A stretch of 64,000 nt of DNA. Origin: Streptomyces termitum. Its GTDB lineage: Bacteria; Actinomycetota; Actinomycetes; Streptomycetales; Streptomycetaceae. Shown here in pieces: positions 42,601 to 50,288 of the stretch. Each line of letters starts with the position of its first letter. Positions within the stretch are counted from its first letter, which is position 1. The notes below the pieces were generated by a model. It ran no database searches. It worked only from the letters and a program-made list of their open reading frames with translations, and was not told where the DNA came from. The stretch is from NCBI RefSeq assembly GCF_014650175.1, contig NZ_BMUL01000002.1, positions 67,150 through 131,149 of the forward strand, read 5' to 3'. The position numbers were made by a program, and so were the translations under genes.

Positions 42601-44201
42601 GCCACCCGATCAAACTGGGCCGCGCCATCCGCGAGATCAACATCTACGCCCTGGCCCGGATCGAGCACCGGCACGACACCATCCAGCTGCACCGCCTGGT
42701 CCAGGCGGTGCTGGTCAACCGCATGTCCCCGCAGCAGCAGGCCGACATGCGGCACGGCGCGCACCTGCTCCTCGCCGACGCCAACCCCAACAGCCCCGGC
42801 TCGCGCGAACTGTGGCCGCGCTACCAGGCGCTGCTGCCGCACGTGGTGGTCTCCCGGGCCGTCGAGTGCGACTCCCCGTGGGTGCGCGGCCTGATCCGCG
42901 GCATGGTCGAGTTCCTGCACATGTGGGGCGACCACGCGGGCTCGGCGGCGATGGCCCGGGAGGCGCTGGAGATCTGGACCGGGAAGTTCGGCGCGGAGGA
43001 CCAGCAGACCCTGGAGATGGCGAAGTGGCTGGCGTTCACCCTGCGCACCCTGGGTGAGTACCAGGAGGCCGCCGCCATGATGGAGCGGACCGCCGACACG
43101 TACCTGCGGACCGCGGGCGAGGACGACGAGGGCACCCTCGACGCCCTGATCCAGCTGTGCAGCGGACTGCGGCTGCGGGCCGAGATGGCCCGCGGCCTGG
43201 AGATCAACCGCTCGGTGTACGAGCGCTCGCTGCGGTCCTTCGGCGAGGACGACCCGGCCTCCCTGCGGGCCGCCCACAGCCTGGGCGTCGGCCTGCGCCT
43301 GATGGGCCTGTACCGGGAGGCGCGGGCGTACGACACCGAGACCGCCCGGCTGCGCTCCCTCACCCTCGGCGAGCAGCACTTCGACACCCTCAACACCCTC
43401 AGCGGCCTGTCCATCGACATCCGCGAGACCGGTGACTACCTGGAGGCCGTCGCCCACCAGGAGGACGTCTACGCCCGCTACGTCACCCACTTCGGCGAGG
43501 ACACCCCCGCCAGCCTCGGCTGCGCCCGCGTCCTGGCGGTGTGCCGGCGCCGCGCCGGCGACCACGCGGGGGCGCTCGCCCTGAGCGAGGCGGCGTGGAC
43601 GAAGTTCGCCAACCGGTACGGCCACGACCACCCGGACGCCGTCGCCTGCGCGGCCAACCTGGTCGTGGACCTGCGGCAGGACGGGCAGCTGCGGCGCTCG
43701 CGGGAGCTGGGCGAGGCGACGGTCGGACGGTACGCCGCCAAGCTCGGCGAGGCGCACCCGTACACCCTCTCGGCCCGGGTCAACCTGGCCATCACGCTGC
43801 GGCACCTCGACGAGCCGGCGGGCGCCGGGGAGCACCTGGCGGCGGCCCTGCCCGGTCTGCGGGAGAACCTGGGCGAGGACCACGTCCTGGCCCTGACCGC
43901 GGCCATCGGCGCCGCCAGCCAGTACGCCGCCGAGGGGCGCCACGAGGAGGCCCTGGAGCTGGACCGGGCGACCCTGGAGGTGCTGCGCCGGGACCACGGC
44001 GAGGACCACCCGACGGCGCTGGCCTGCGCCACCAACCTGGTGCTCGACCTGCGGGCGCTGGGCCGGGACGACGAGGCGACCGCCCTGCACACCGAGACGC
44101 TGGCGGGCTTCCGCCGCCGGCTCGGCGAGGACCACCCGGCGACGGTGGCCTCCGCCTCCGGCAAGCGCGCCGACGTGGACATCGCCCCGGTGCCCTTCTA
44201 G
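39690..44201 (+). CDS. fxsT: vWA-like / NB-ARC / TPR fusion protein (FxsT-like)
   Basis: A 1503-residue multidomain protein. A Pro/Asp-rich start leads to a SAV_2336-like region (about 140-600) with a degenerate vWA fold; LTLVVDDHATM replaces the metal-binding DxSxS. After a Thr/Pro/Gly linker (about 630-670) comes an NB-ARC STAND ATPase with P-loop HGMGGVGKS near residue 718 and Walker B WLLVFDNAEN. About ten kinesin-light-chain-type TPR units follow (1090-1490), with repeated GEDHP turns. The second half is the FxSxx-COOH system tetratricopeptide protein type. A strong ribosome binding site and GTG at 41583 lie in the linker, so a separate 872-residue NB-ARC-TPR protein may also be made. 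Last gene of the operon. Confidence 0.85.
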   Translation: MDDEDRSLPEPFEVAEALWLHAYQTLAARLPPATDPPRPRPAAWPDLPGAPADPDAPDGGLPDGGPPSGRSAVPGADGPPPPWTAGPPGPTPPEDGPEPDHDTAPAVAPRPGPGADTLPAPPPGSPADAPTARRVTGRLALLREFPDDRPGAEALPDLPDAPAIARALRPLRRRVPSATAYELDEETTAERAVEDGFWLPYTRPATERRFTLTLVVDDHATMAVWEQTVAEFTAAAEQSGAFRDVRVRRMGPHTPPGGEPAAAVLRGPAGSPAELVDRTGRHLVLVLTDALGPLWRTGAGTRALETWAGAGPTAVIHLLGQRDWHRTALVPRRVRLHCPRPGAALAVAFPPEEYDPFDPPPADWTAAVPVLELDADWIGRWASLVAGEAPDGTDAPVLLLGVPAPEEEGEAESGPPDGPPPPTVQERIRRFRSHATPTAFRLATHLAAAVLDPRLVRTVRHRFVPEAQPVHVAELFLSGLVEEPARGTAARPPLDFVDGAREALLAGAMRADTARVARSVSDFFGARSPAARSLHGALLAPEEAPVPRPSDEELPFIRVELAILRALSGPYLTRAHRISSALESTTAGASFTPTNDSLVHDIRDTHVHSDTGGPSMTDTTASQHQREEGGAVNGTPAHPTSGTPTPASGTPIPAGTPIPGQHAPGVHPSRPPHSAVPAVWGSVPPNNPNFVGREDLLAQIREQLLTGDTSAVLPHTLHGMGGVGKSQIAIEYVYRYASDYDVVWWIPSEQPAMILTALTELAQRMGLNVGSEANRAVPAVREALRRGEPYDRWLLVFDNAENVEAVRPYFPTGGTGKILITSRNQEWDRVARTLSVDVFTREESKALLRRRARDLTDEDADRLAEALGDLPLAIEQAAAWQAVTGMTVPDYLRLINEKIAELMLELVPSPDYPMSVAAAWDVSLRQLEQRNPAALQLLQVCSFFAPEPISRSLFNNSRTTTIAPELDEVLRHPIKLGRAIREINIYALARIEHRHDTIQLHRLVQAVLVNRMSPQQQADMRHGAHLLLADANPNSPGSRELWPRYQALLPHVVVSRAVECDSPWVRGLIRGMVEFLHMWGDHAGSAAMAREALEIWTGKFGAEDQQTLEMAKWLAFTLRTLGEYQEAAAMMERTADTYLRTAGEDDEGTLDALIQLCSGLRLRAEMARGLEINRSVYERSLRSFGEDDPASLRAAHSLGVGLRLMGLYREARAYDTETARLRSLTLGEQHFDTLNTLSGLSIDIRETGDYLEAVAHQEDVYARYVTHFGEDTPASLGCARVLAVCRRRAGDHAGALALSEAAWTKFANRYGHDHPDAVACAANLVVDLRQDGQLRRSRELGEATVGRYAAKLGEAHPYTLSARVNLAITLRHLDEPAGAGEHLAAALPGLRENLGEDHVLALTAAIGAASQYAAEGRHEEALELDRATLEVLRRDHGEDHPTALACATNLVLDLRALGRDDEATALHTETLAGFRRRLGEDHPATVASASGKRADVDIAPVPF
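41572..41585 (+). promoter_or_regulatory. Internal ribosome binding site and GTG start in the fusion gene
   Basis: AAGGAGG at 41572-41578 stands four bases before GTG at 41583, in frame with the large gene. The preceding 120 bases are markedly less GC-rich than the flanking coding sequence and encode a linker. This looks like the former start of a separate NB-ARC-TPR gene. Confidence 0.55.
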
Positions 44202-44206
44202 CGGCC

Positions 44207-44234
44207 CGAGGGGGCGGGTCCGCCCGCCCCCTCG
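44207..44234. terminator. Terminator between fusion gene and antiporter
   Basis: A perfect 12-bp stem (44207-44218 with 44223-44234), loop TCCG, in the 39-base gap between convergent genes. It serves both directions. Confidence 0.8.
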
Positions 44235-44240
44235 CCCCGG

Positions 44241-45581
44241 TCACGGCTCCGCCCCGGCGGCGGACACCGGGGGTGCGCCGGCCCCGTCCCGGGCGGCCGG
44301 CGGCCTTCCCGGCTCCGGCCCGGCCGGGGCGTCCGCCGGCGGGTCCGGCACCGGGCGCGCCGGCCGGCGCAGCAGCCGGATCAGCGGCCCGGTGGCGGCG
44401 GTGGTGACCAGCGCCATCACGACGAGCAGCGCGTAGAGCCGGGGGCCGATGATCCCGGCCTGGAGGCCGACGTTGAGCACGATCAGTTCGGTCAGGCCCC
44501 GGGTGTTGAGCAGGACGCCGATCAGCAGCGCCTCCCGCCAGGAGTGCCGGGCGCCGCGCGCCGAGAGGGCGCCCGCGCCGACCTTCCCGGCCACCGCGGC
44601 GACCACTATCACCAGCAGGATCAGCAGGTCGGAGCCGTGCAGCCCGCCGAGCACGACGGCCATGCCGGAGATCGCGAAGAACATCGGGAGCAGCAGTTCG
44701 CCGGCCTCCCGCAGCGGGCGCAGCAGCTCCTCGTCGGGGGCGCCGTCGGGCCGCCGGGGCATGATCACGCCGGCCAGCAGCGCGCCGAAGATGACGTGCA
44801 GGCCGAGGGAGTCGGTGGCCCAGGCGGAGGCCAGGGCGACGGTGACGGCGACCGGGACCCGGTGGGCGGCCGAGCGGCCGGGCCGGGCCGACCAGCGGGC
44901 CAGCAGCGGCCGGACGGCGAAGACCATCACGAGCACGTACAGGACCGTGAGGGCGGCCTTGACCGCCCACTGGCGGACCGAGCCGCCCTGCGTCCCGCCA
45001 ACCAGGATCACGGCGAGGACGGGCCAGCTCAGCGCGTCGATGACACCGGCCGAGGCCATCGCGATGGTGCCGGCCCTGGTCCCGGACAGGCCCTGGTCCC
45101 GGATGATGCTGGCCAGCACGGGCACGGCCGTGACGGAGAGGGCGACCGCCATGTAGAGGACGAAGGTGGCGTCCCCCGGCCGGCCGTCGTTGACCTCGGC
45201 GAAGCCGCCGGGGAGGAGGAGCACGATGGCCGCGCCCAGCAGCATGGGGAGGGCGAAGCCCGCGACGGAGACCGGGACGACGGCCTTCTGGTGGCGGAGC
45301 ATCCCGAGGTCGAGTTCGTAACCCACCGCGAACAGGAAGAGGACCAGGGCGACTTGGGCCAGGGCCGTCAGGACGGGATGGATCTGCGGCGGGAAGAGGG
45401 TCTCCTGGAGCTGTCCCGGCAGCAGGCCGAGCAGGCTGGGACCCAGCGCGATGCCCGCGAACAGCTGTCCGACGACGGGGGGTTGGCCGAGTCTTCGGGC
45501 CACCGCGCCGGCGGCGTGGGAGGCGGCGATCACCACGGCGAGCGCGGCGACGACATGGGTGATGACGGAGTCCGGACTCAC
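44241..45581 (-). CDS. Cation/proton antiporter, CPA2 family
   Basis: A 446-residue membrane antiporter of the CPA2 (KefB/NapA) type exchanging Na+ or K+ for protons. There are about 12 hydrophobic helices, with GQLFAGIALGPSLLG, FLFAVGYELD, ALSVTAVPVLASIIRD and GVLLNTRGLTELIVLNVGL. No TrkA-N domain is attached; a Pro/Ala-rich tail of about 45 residues ends the protein. GTG at 45581 has AAGGAG seven bases upstream. It is transcribed against the surrounding conflict-type operons and separates them. Whether it belongs functionally to the locus is unknown. Confidence 0.9.
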   Translation of the reverse strand: MSPDSVITHVVAALAVVIAASHAAGAVARRLGQPPVVGQLFAGIALGPSLLGLLPGQLQETLFPPQIHPVLTALAQVALVLFLFAVGYELDLGMLRHQKAVVPVSVAGFALPMLLGAAIVLLLPGGFAEVNDGRPGDATFVLYMAVALSVTAVPVLASIIRDQGLSGTRAGTIAMASAGVIDALSWPVLAVILVGGTQGGSVRQWAVKAALTVLYVLVMVFAVRPLLARWSARPGRSAAHRVPVAVTVALASAWATDSLGLHVIFGALLAGVIMPRRPDGAPDEELLRPLREAGELLLPMFFAISGMAVVLGGLHGSDLLILLVIVVAAVAGKVGAGALSARGARHSWREALLIGVLLNTRGLTELIVLNVGLQAGIIGPRLYALLVVMALVTTAATGPLIRLLRRPARPVPDPPADAPAGPEPGRPPAARDGAGAPPVSAAGAEP

Positions 45582-45705
45582 CGGCACGCTCCTTCCGGCA
45601 CGCGCCCGCACGGTGGCGCAATCCCTACGCAGTGTAGCCGCCGGAGGGCCAAGTGCCCTATCGTGAGAGCCATTTGGCGTATGCCGAATCGAACGGGGGT
45701 CAGCG
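45582..45705. promoter_or_regulatory. Divergent promoter region antiporter / hydrolase operon
   Basis: Minus-strand TACACT (45636-45631) fits a -10 element for the antiporter. Toward the hydrolase, TATCGT lies near 45659 and an imperfect inverted repeat TTGGC-GTAT-GCCGAA spans 45674-45688. This is the presumed control region of the caspase-peptide operon. Confidence 0.4.
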
Positions 45706-46932
45706 GTGACGACAGTGCTGTTCGTCCACGGCACGGGGGTGCGCGAGCCCGGGTACTCCGAGGGGCTGGAACGGGTCCGCGAGGGATTGCGGCCGTTACG
45801 GCCCGAAGTGACCGTGACTCCCTGTTATTGGGGTGGACGTGCCGGATCGGCCCTGCGCGCCGGCGGCCTCTCGGTGCCGGGGTACGGCACCGGGCGGGAC
45901 GTGCCGGAGGCCGGCCCGGACCCCGCCTCCGCCTCTGCCTCTGCCTCTGCCTCTGCCGACGAGGACGTCGAGTTGTGGGGGCTGCTCTACCTCGACCCGC
46001 TGCTCGAACTCCGGCTGCTCGGCGACGGGTCCGGCCCGCGCGCGGAGCTGGCGCCGGGCGCGGTCCCGCCCGGCGAGGCGCTCTCCGCGGCGGCGCTCGC
46101 CCTCGGCGCGGACGACCGGCTGCGGGAGCTGCTCGACGCGGCCGGGATCGGGGCGGAGTTCGCCGGGGCGGTGGCCGCCGTGCTCACCTCGCCCGACGGG
46201 CGGGACTTCCTGCGCTCCCCCGCCGCCGGCGCGGGGGCGGAGGTGCTGGCCCGGGCGTGCGCGGCCGAGGCGGTGCGCCGCCGGGCCGCCCGGGACGGCG
46301 CGGCCCCGGCGCTCGACGGCGCCGCGCGCGACGCGGCCGTGGAGCGGATCGCCGCCCTGCTGCCCGGGGAGCCGGACGGGACGCACCGGGGGCCGGTGGC
46401 GCGGCGGGCGAAGCGGCTGGCCGGCCGGCTGGCGCTGGGCCTGGCCTCGGCGCAGGTGGTGAAGCGGCGTTCGGCGCTCACCGACGCGGCCCACCCGGCC
46501 GCCGGGGACGTCCTGCTCTACCTGGCCCGGGGCGAGGCGCTCCGGGCGGTCGTGGAGGAGGCGGTGCGGGCCGCCGAGCCGCCGGTCGTCCTGCTCGCGC
46601 ACAGCCTGGGCGGCATCGCCTGCCTGGACCTGCTGGCGCTGCGGGAGCTGCCGGAGGTGGAGCTGCTGGTCACCGTCGGCTCGCAGGCGCCGTTCCTGTA
46701 CGAGCTGGGGGCGCTGCCGAGCCTGGAGCACGGCAGTCCGCTGCCCGCCCGCGTACCGCGCTGGATCAACGTGTACGACCGGCGCGACCTCTTGAGCTAC
46801 GTCGGCGCCGGGGTCTTCCCCGGGCGGGTGGAGGACGTGGCGCTCGACGGGCGGCAGCCGTTCCCGCTCGCGCACAGCGCCTACTTCGGCAATCCGGAGC
46901 TGTACCGCCTGCTCGCGGCGGAGCTGCCGTGA
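45706..46932 (+). CDS. Alpha/beta-hydrolase fold protein
   Basis: A 408-residue predicted serine hydrolase. The oxyanion-hole segment VLFVHGTGVREPGY opens the protein, and the nucleophile elbow is LLAHSLGGIA with S300; a C-terminal His in PFPLAHSAYF may complete the triad. A long insertion between residues 60 and 260 forms a helical lid. It contains an Ala/Ser run encoded by a hexanucleotide repeat. No signal peptide is present. The start GTG at 45706 has a weak ribosome binding site. It is first in the operon and overlaps the caspase-like gene by GTGA. Hydrolases of this type often act as effectors in caspase/STAND conflict loci; that role here is inference. Confidence 0.82.
   Translation: MTTVLFVHGTGVREPGYSEGLERVREGLRPLRPEVTVTPCYWGGRAGSALRAGGLSVPGYGTGRDVPEAGPDPASASASASASADEDVELWGLLYLDPLLELRLLGDGSGPRAELAPGAVPPGEALSAAALALGADDRLRELLDAAGIGAEFAGAVAAVLTSPDGRDFLRSPAAGAGAEVLARACAAEAVRRRAARDGAAPALDGAARDAAVERIAALLPGEPDGTHRGPVARRAKRLAGRLALGLASAQVVKRRSALTDAAHPAAGDVLLYLARGEALRAVVEEAVRAAEPPVVLLAHSLGGIACLDLLALRELPEVELLVTVGSQAPFLYELGALPSLEHGSPLPARVPRWINVYDRRDLLSYVGAGVFPGRVEDVALDGRQPFPLAHSAYFGNPELYRLLAAELP
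45925..45954. repeat. Hexanucleotide tandem repeat within hydrolase gene
   Basis: Five units of GCCTCY (one GCCTCC then four GCCTCT) encode alternating Ala and Ser. Gain or loss of units keeps the reading frame and would change a surface loop only. The codon TCT is rare in this genome. Confidence 0.9.
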
Positions 46933-48119
46933 CGGCGGCCCGCCCGGAGCGGACGCACGCGCTGGTCGTCGGCGTCGAGCGGTACGCGGCGGGGGCGGCC
47001 TGGGACCTGCCGGGGCCCGCCGCCGACGCCCGCCGCTTCACCGCCTGGCTGCGCGGGCGCGGCGTGCCCGCCGCCCAGATCTCGCTGCTCCTGGAGCCGC
47101 TGCCCGGGGCGGGCGGGCCCGAGGTGGACGTGCCCGCGGGCCCGGCCGGGCGGGAGGCCGTGCAGGAGGTGCTGACGCGCCGGCTGCCGGCCCGGGAGGG
47201 CGATCTGCTCTGGGTGTTCTGGGGCGGCCACGGCGTCACCGACCCGCGCGGGCACCGGCGCCTCTTCTACGCCGACGCGGGCCCGGACGACCGGCGCAAC
47301 CTCGATCTGGACGCGTGGCTGACCGCCTTCACCACCGACCTGGTGCCCGGCTTCGCCCGGCAGATCTGGCTGGTGGACTCCTGCCAGACCTTCGTCGAGG
47401 ACCTCGGCTTCGCCCGTACGCTGCCCGCCGAGGTGCCGCCGGGCGGCGACCGGCTGCCGGGCCGCGAGCAGTTCGCGCTGCTGGCCTCGGGGCCGGGGCA
47501 GCGGGCGGCCAACGATCCGGCGGCGCAGACCGGGGCCTTCTCCCGGGCCGTCCTGGAGGGGCTGGCCGGGTCGGACGGCGCGGCGTGGCCGCCCGACATG
47601 GCGGCGCTCGCGGACGGGGTGGTCGGCGCCTTCACCGGCGGCGGGCAGCGGCCCACCTCGCTGCGGTACCAGACCTGGGCGGGCGACGTCCGCCGCTACG
47701 AGGCCCCCGCCCCGTCCGTACCCCCGGCGCCGCCCGCACCGGCCGTCCCCGCCGCTTCCGCCGCGCCGCCCGTCGCCTCCGCCGTGCGGACGGCGGTGCG
47801 GGCGGTGCCGGACGCGGCGGTGCGGGCACTGGTGGACCTGCTCGCCTCCTGGCCGAGCATGACCGACCAGAACCACCGCCAACTCGTCCTCGGCATGCTC
47901 CCGGTGGAGCTGGCCGGTGCCGTCCCCCGGCTGCCGGCGGCGCGCACCGACATCCTCAGCATCGTACGGACCTGCCGGCACCACCCGGGGGGCCTGACCG
48001 CCCTCGTGGAGGCCGTCTCCTTCCTCGAACCCGGCTCCCTGGAGCAGGGCGCGCTGGCGGAGTGGGCGGCGCGCTGGCTCCCTCCGGAAGAAGCGGAACA
48101 GGGGGGCGCACCCGCCTGA
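46929..48119 (+). CDS. Caspase-like protease with C-terminal effector-associated domain
   Basis: A 396-residue protein. Residues 1-255 form a C14 caspase-like fold: HALVVGVERYAAG strand, H101 in WVFWGGHGV and C152 in WLVDSCQTF give the His-Cys dyad. A Pro/Ala-rich linker (about 258-290) leads to a helical effector-associated domain (about 295-385; VRALVDLLASWPSMTD, TDILSIVRTCRHHPGG). That domain aligns with the first domain of the VMAP protein at 37019, position by position in hydrophobic pattern and with shared DIL-IV-C motifs. GTG at 46929 overlaps the hydrolase stop. It lies 35 bases before the small precursor-peptide gene. A role as protease effector recruited through the shared domain is inferred. 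Confidence 0.88.
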   Translation: MTAARPERTHALVVGVERYAAGAAWDLPGPAADARRFTAWLRGRGVPAAQISLLLEPLPGAGGPEVDVPAGPAGREAVQEVLTRRLPAREGDLLWVFWGGHGVTDPRGHRRLFYADAGPDDRRNLDLDAWLTAFTTDLVPGFARQIWLVDSCQTFVEDLGFARTLPAEVPPGGDRLPGREQFALLASGPGQRAANDPAAQTGAFSRAVLEGLAGSDGAAWPPDMAALADGVVGAFTGGGQRPTSLRYQTWAGDVRRYEAPAPSVPPAPPAPAVPAASAAPPVASAVRTAVRAVPDAAVRALVDLLASWPSMTDQNHRQLVLGMLPVELAGAVPRLPAARTDILSIVRTCRHHPGGLTALVEAVSFLEPGSLEQGALAEWAARWLPPEEAEQGGAPA

Positions 48120-48154
48120 TCACGCCCTTCCGGAAGCCAGGAGGCTGCGCCATC

Positions 48155-48391
48155 ATGAAGACAAACGGGGTTCACGGGCATGGCAGGGGGATGTCGATGC
48201 ACACGTCCGACACGTCCACGGGGCAGGAGTACCTGGGGTCCGAGCTGATCGACCTCAGCGAGGTGCCGCTCGCCGACCTGCGGACACAGAGTCCGCGGCT
48301 GCACGCCCGCTCGCTGGAGCGGCTGCTGCGCCAGGTCGAGCGTCCCCGGATCAACTTCGCCGGAGACCCGGGGCCCGGCCGGGCCGACTGA
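48155..48391 (+). CDS. FxsA-like precursor peptide lacking the FxSxx end
   Basis: A 78-residue small protein between the caspase-like and HExxH genes. Residues 30-64 (DLSEVPLADLRTQSPRLHARSLERLL) match the leader-type pattern of FxSxx-COOH (FxsA) peptides: an acidic stretch, VPL-x-x-L, then an amphipathic helix. Its end reads RPRINFAGDPGPGRAD, so the usual C-terminal Phe-x-Ser-x-x is replaced by Phe-Ala-Gly-Asp followed by a Gly/Pro tail. The ATG at 48155 has AGGAGG ten bases upstream. The gene ends 25 bases before the HExxH gene. No radical SAM maturase is present in the window. It is presumably the substrate of the HExxH enzyme (inference). Confidence 0.75.
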   Translation: MKTNGVHGHGRGMSMHTSDTSTGQEYLGSELIDLSEVPLADLRTQSPRLHARSLERLLRQVERPRINFAGDPGPGRAD

Positions 48392-48415
48392 CCGTCCGCC
48401 CCCGGGAGGAGATCC

Positions 48416-50233
48416 GTGCAGACCGACGGACGCCACGAAGACGCCGGTACCACGCACCATCTCGTTCCCTCGGCGCACTTCGACGCCCTGGCCTCGGGCC
48501 GGGGCGGAGCCGACACGATCCGCTTCCTGCGGACGACCGAGTACAGCAGGCGGCTCCTGCTGCTCCGGGCCCTGCTCGACACGGCGGCCAGGACCCCGGA
48601 CGCGCTGGGGCCGCTGCCGTCCGTGGACAGCGCCTGGGAGACGCTGACGGCCGCCCAGGAGCGGGCCCCTGAGGAGTTCCGGGAGCTGCTGCTGCACCCG
48701 CAGACCGGGGTCTGGCTGGGGCACGGGCTGCGGCGGCTGCACCACACGGCCTGGGGCGACGGCCCGGTCTGGACCGACCTCGGCCACCTGCACGCGGTGT
48801 GCGCCGTCGCCGCGCTGCGCGCCGGGCTGCCGCTGCGCACCGCCGTGCCGCTGCGGGACGGTTCCGCGATGTTCCCCACCCTCGGTCTGGCCCGGCTGCC
48901 GGGGCGCCCGCGCTGGGGCACGGCGGACGTGGTGGTGGCCGGCGGCCGGCTGCGGATCGGCCCGCACGGCGCCCCCGTCGGCCCGCCCGCGCCCGGCGGG
49001 GACGGCGGGGAGCCGGCCGACGCCCCCGGTTGGGCGCCGCTGCGCCGGCTGCGCGCGCGGGCGGCGCGGCGGCGGCTGGACGTCTGGCTGGACGACGTCG
49101 GGCCCTACCGGGACCTCAGCGAGCCGCTGCCGCCCCGGCGGCTCTCCCCGGCCGGGGCCGCCCGCTGGCAGGACCGCTTCGCGCGGGCCGTCACCGTGCT
49201 CCAGGAGACCGACCCGGAGACGGCCGGGGCCCTCGCCGAGGGGTTACGGAGCCTGACGCCGGTCCCGCCGTCGCCGCACGGGGTGGTGCTGAGCGCCTCC
49301 TCGGGCGACGCCTTCGGCGGGGTGCTGACCACGCTGCCGCCGGACCCGGTGACCTTCGCGGTGACCCTGGTCCACGAGTTCCAGCACACCAAACTGGGCG
49401 CGCTGCTCCACCTGCTGACGCTGGAACGGGACGGCGGCGCCGAGCGGCACCACGCCCCCTGGCGGGACGATCCCCGGCCGCTGGGCGGGCTGCTCCAGGG
49501 GGCGTACGCCTTCCTGGGGATCACCGACTTCTGGGCCCGCTACCTGGGGCGGGCGCCCCGGGCCGAACGGGCCGCCGCGGAGTTCGAGTTCGCCCTCGGC
49601 CGGCGGCAGACCCGCGAGGCCGTCCTGACGCTGGCCGCCGATCCCGCGCTGACCGCGCACGGGCGCCGCTTCGTGGCGGGCATGGCGGCCCGGCTCGACG
49701 CGCTGCCGGCCGCCGCGCGGGTCCGGCCGGGCGCCGACGCGCTGGCCGCGCTGGCCGCCACCGACCACCGCACCGAGTGGCGGATCCGGCACCTGGTCCC
49801 CGCCCCCGAGGACGTCCGCGCCCTGGCCCGCGCCTTCGTCACCGGCGCCCCCGCCGAGGGCACCGGCACCGGCGCCCCGGCCGTCGTCCCGGACCCCACC
49901 CCGCGCTGGGCGCACGCCCGCACCGGGCTGATCCGGCACGCCCTCGCCCCCGGCGCCCCCGCGCCCGCCGCCTCGCCCGCCGACCGGGCGCTGCTCGCCG
50001 GCGACCCGTCCGCCGCCGGCGCCTACGCCCGCCTGCTGGCCGCGGACCCCGAGTGCCCCGACGCCTGGACGGGCCTGGTCCTCTCCCTCGCCACCGCCGA
50101 CCCGGCCGCCCGCCCGCTCCTCCACCGCCCCGAACTGCTCCGCCCGCTCCACCGCGAGCTCCGCCTCCTGGGCCGCCCCACTCCCCCGGCCCGCCTGGCC
50201 CACTGGCTGGTTTCCGGCGGTCCGTCCGGGTGA
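48416..50233 (+). CDS. HExxH-type putative peptide-modifying enzyme
   Basis: A 605-residue protein of the HExxH peptide-modification family associated with FxsA-type peptides; recent naming treats members as alpha-ketoglutarate-dependent peptide beta-hydroxylases. The metal motif is VHEFQHTKLGALLHLL with H320, E321 and H324. The N-terminal half (SAHFDALASGRGGADTIRFLRTTEYSRRLLLLRALLD, described here by its GGADTIRFLRTTEYSRR portion) is the characteristic family start. The C-terminal third is Ala/Pro-rich and TPR-like. GTG at 48416 has GGGAGGA six bases upstream. It is last in the operon, directly after the precursor peptide, which it probably hydroxylates. Confidence 0.82.
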   Translation: MQTDGRHEDAGTTHHLVPSAHFDALASGRGGADTIRFLRTTEYSRRLLLLRALLDTAARTPDALGPLPSVDSAWETLTAAQERAPEEFRELLLHPQTGVWLGHGLRRLHHTAWGDGPVWTDLGHLHAVCAVAALRAGLPLRTAVPLRDGSAMFPTLGLARLPGRPRWGTADVVVAGGRLRIGPHGAPVGPPAPGGDGGEPADAPGWAPLRRLRARAARRRLDVWLDDVGPYRDLSEPLPPRRLSPAGAARWQDRFARAVTVLQETDPETAGALAEGLRSLTPVPPSPHGVVLSASSGDAFGGVLTTLPPDPVTFAVTLVHEFQHTKLGALLHLLTLERDGGAERHHAPWRDDPRPLGGLLQGAYAFLGITDFWARYLGRAPRAERAAAEFEFALGRRQTREAVLTLAADPALTAHGRRFVAGMAARLDALPAAARVRPGADALAALAATDHRTEWRIRHLVPAPEDVRALARAFVTGAPAEGTGTGAPAVVPDPTPRWAHARTGLIRHALAPGAPAPAASPADRALLAGDPSAAGAYARLLAADPECPDAWTGLVLSLATADPAARPLLHRPELLRPLHRELRLLGRPTPPARLAHWLVSGGPSG

Positions 50234-50288
50234 GAACCCGGCGTGTCGCGGACGCGGCGCCCGGGCCGGAGGGGCACGGTGGAGCACG

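Noticed and set aside
37019..50233. A radical SAM (FxsB-type) maturase in or near the peptide operon
   Set aside because: Every gene from 37 to 52 kb was inspected; none has a CxxxCxxC cluster or SPASM-like Cys-rich end.
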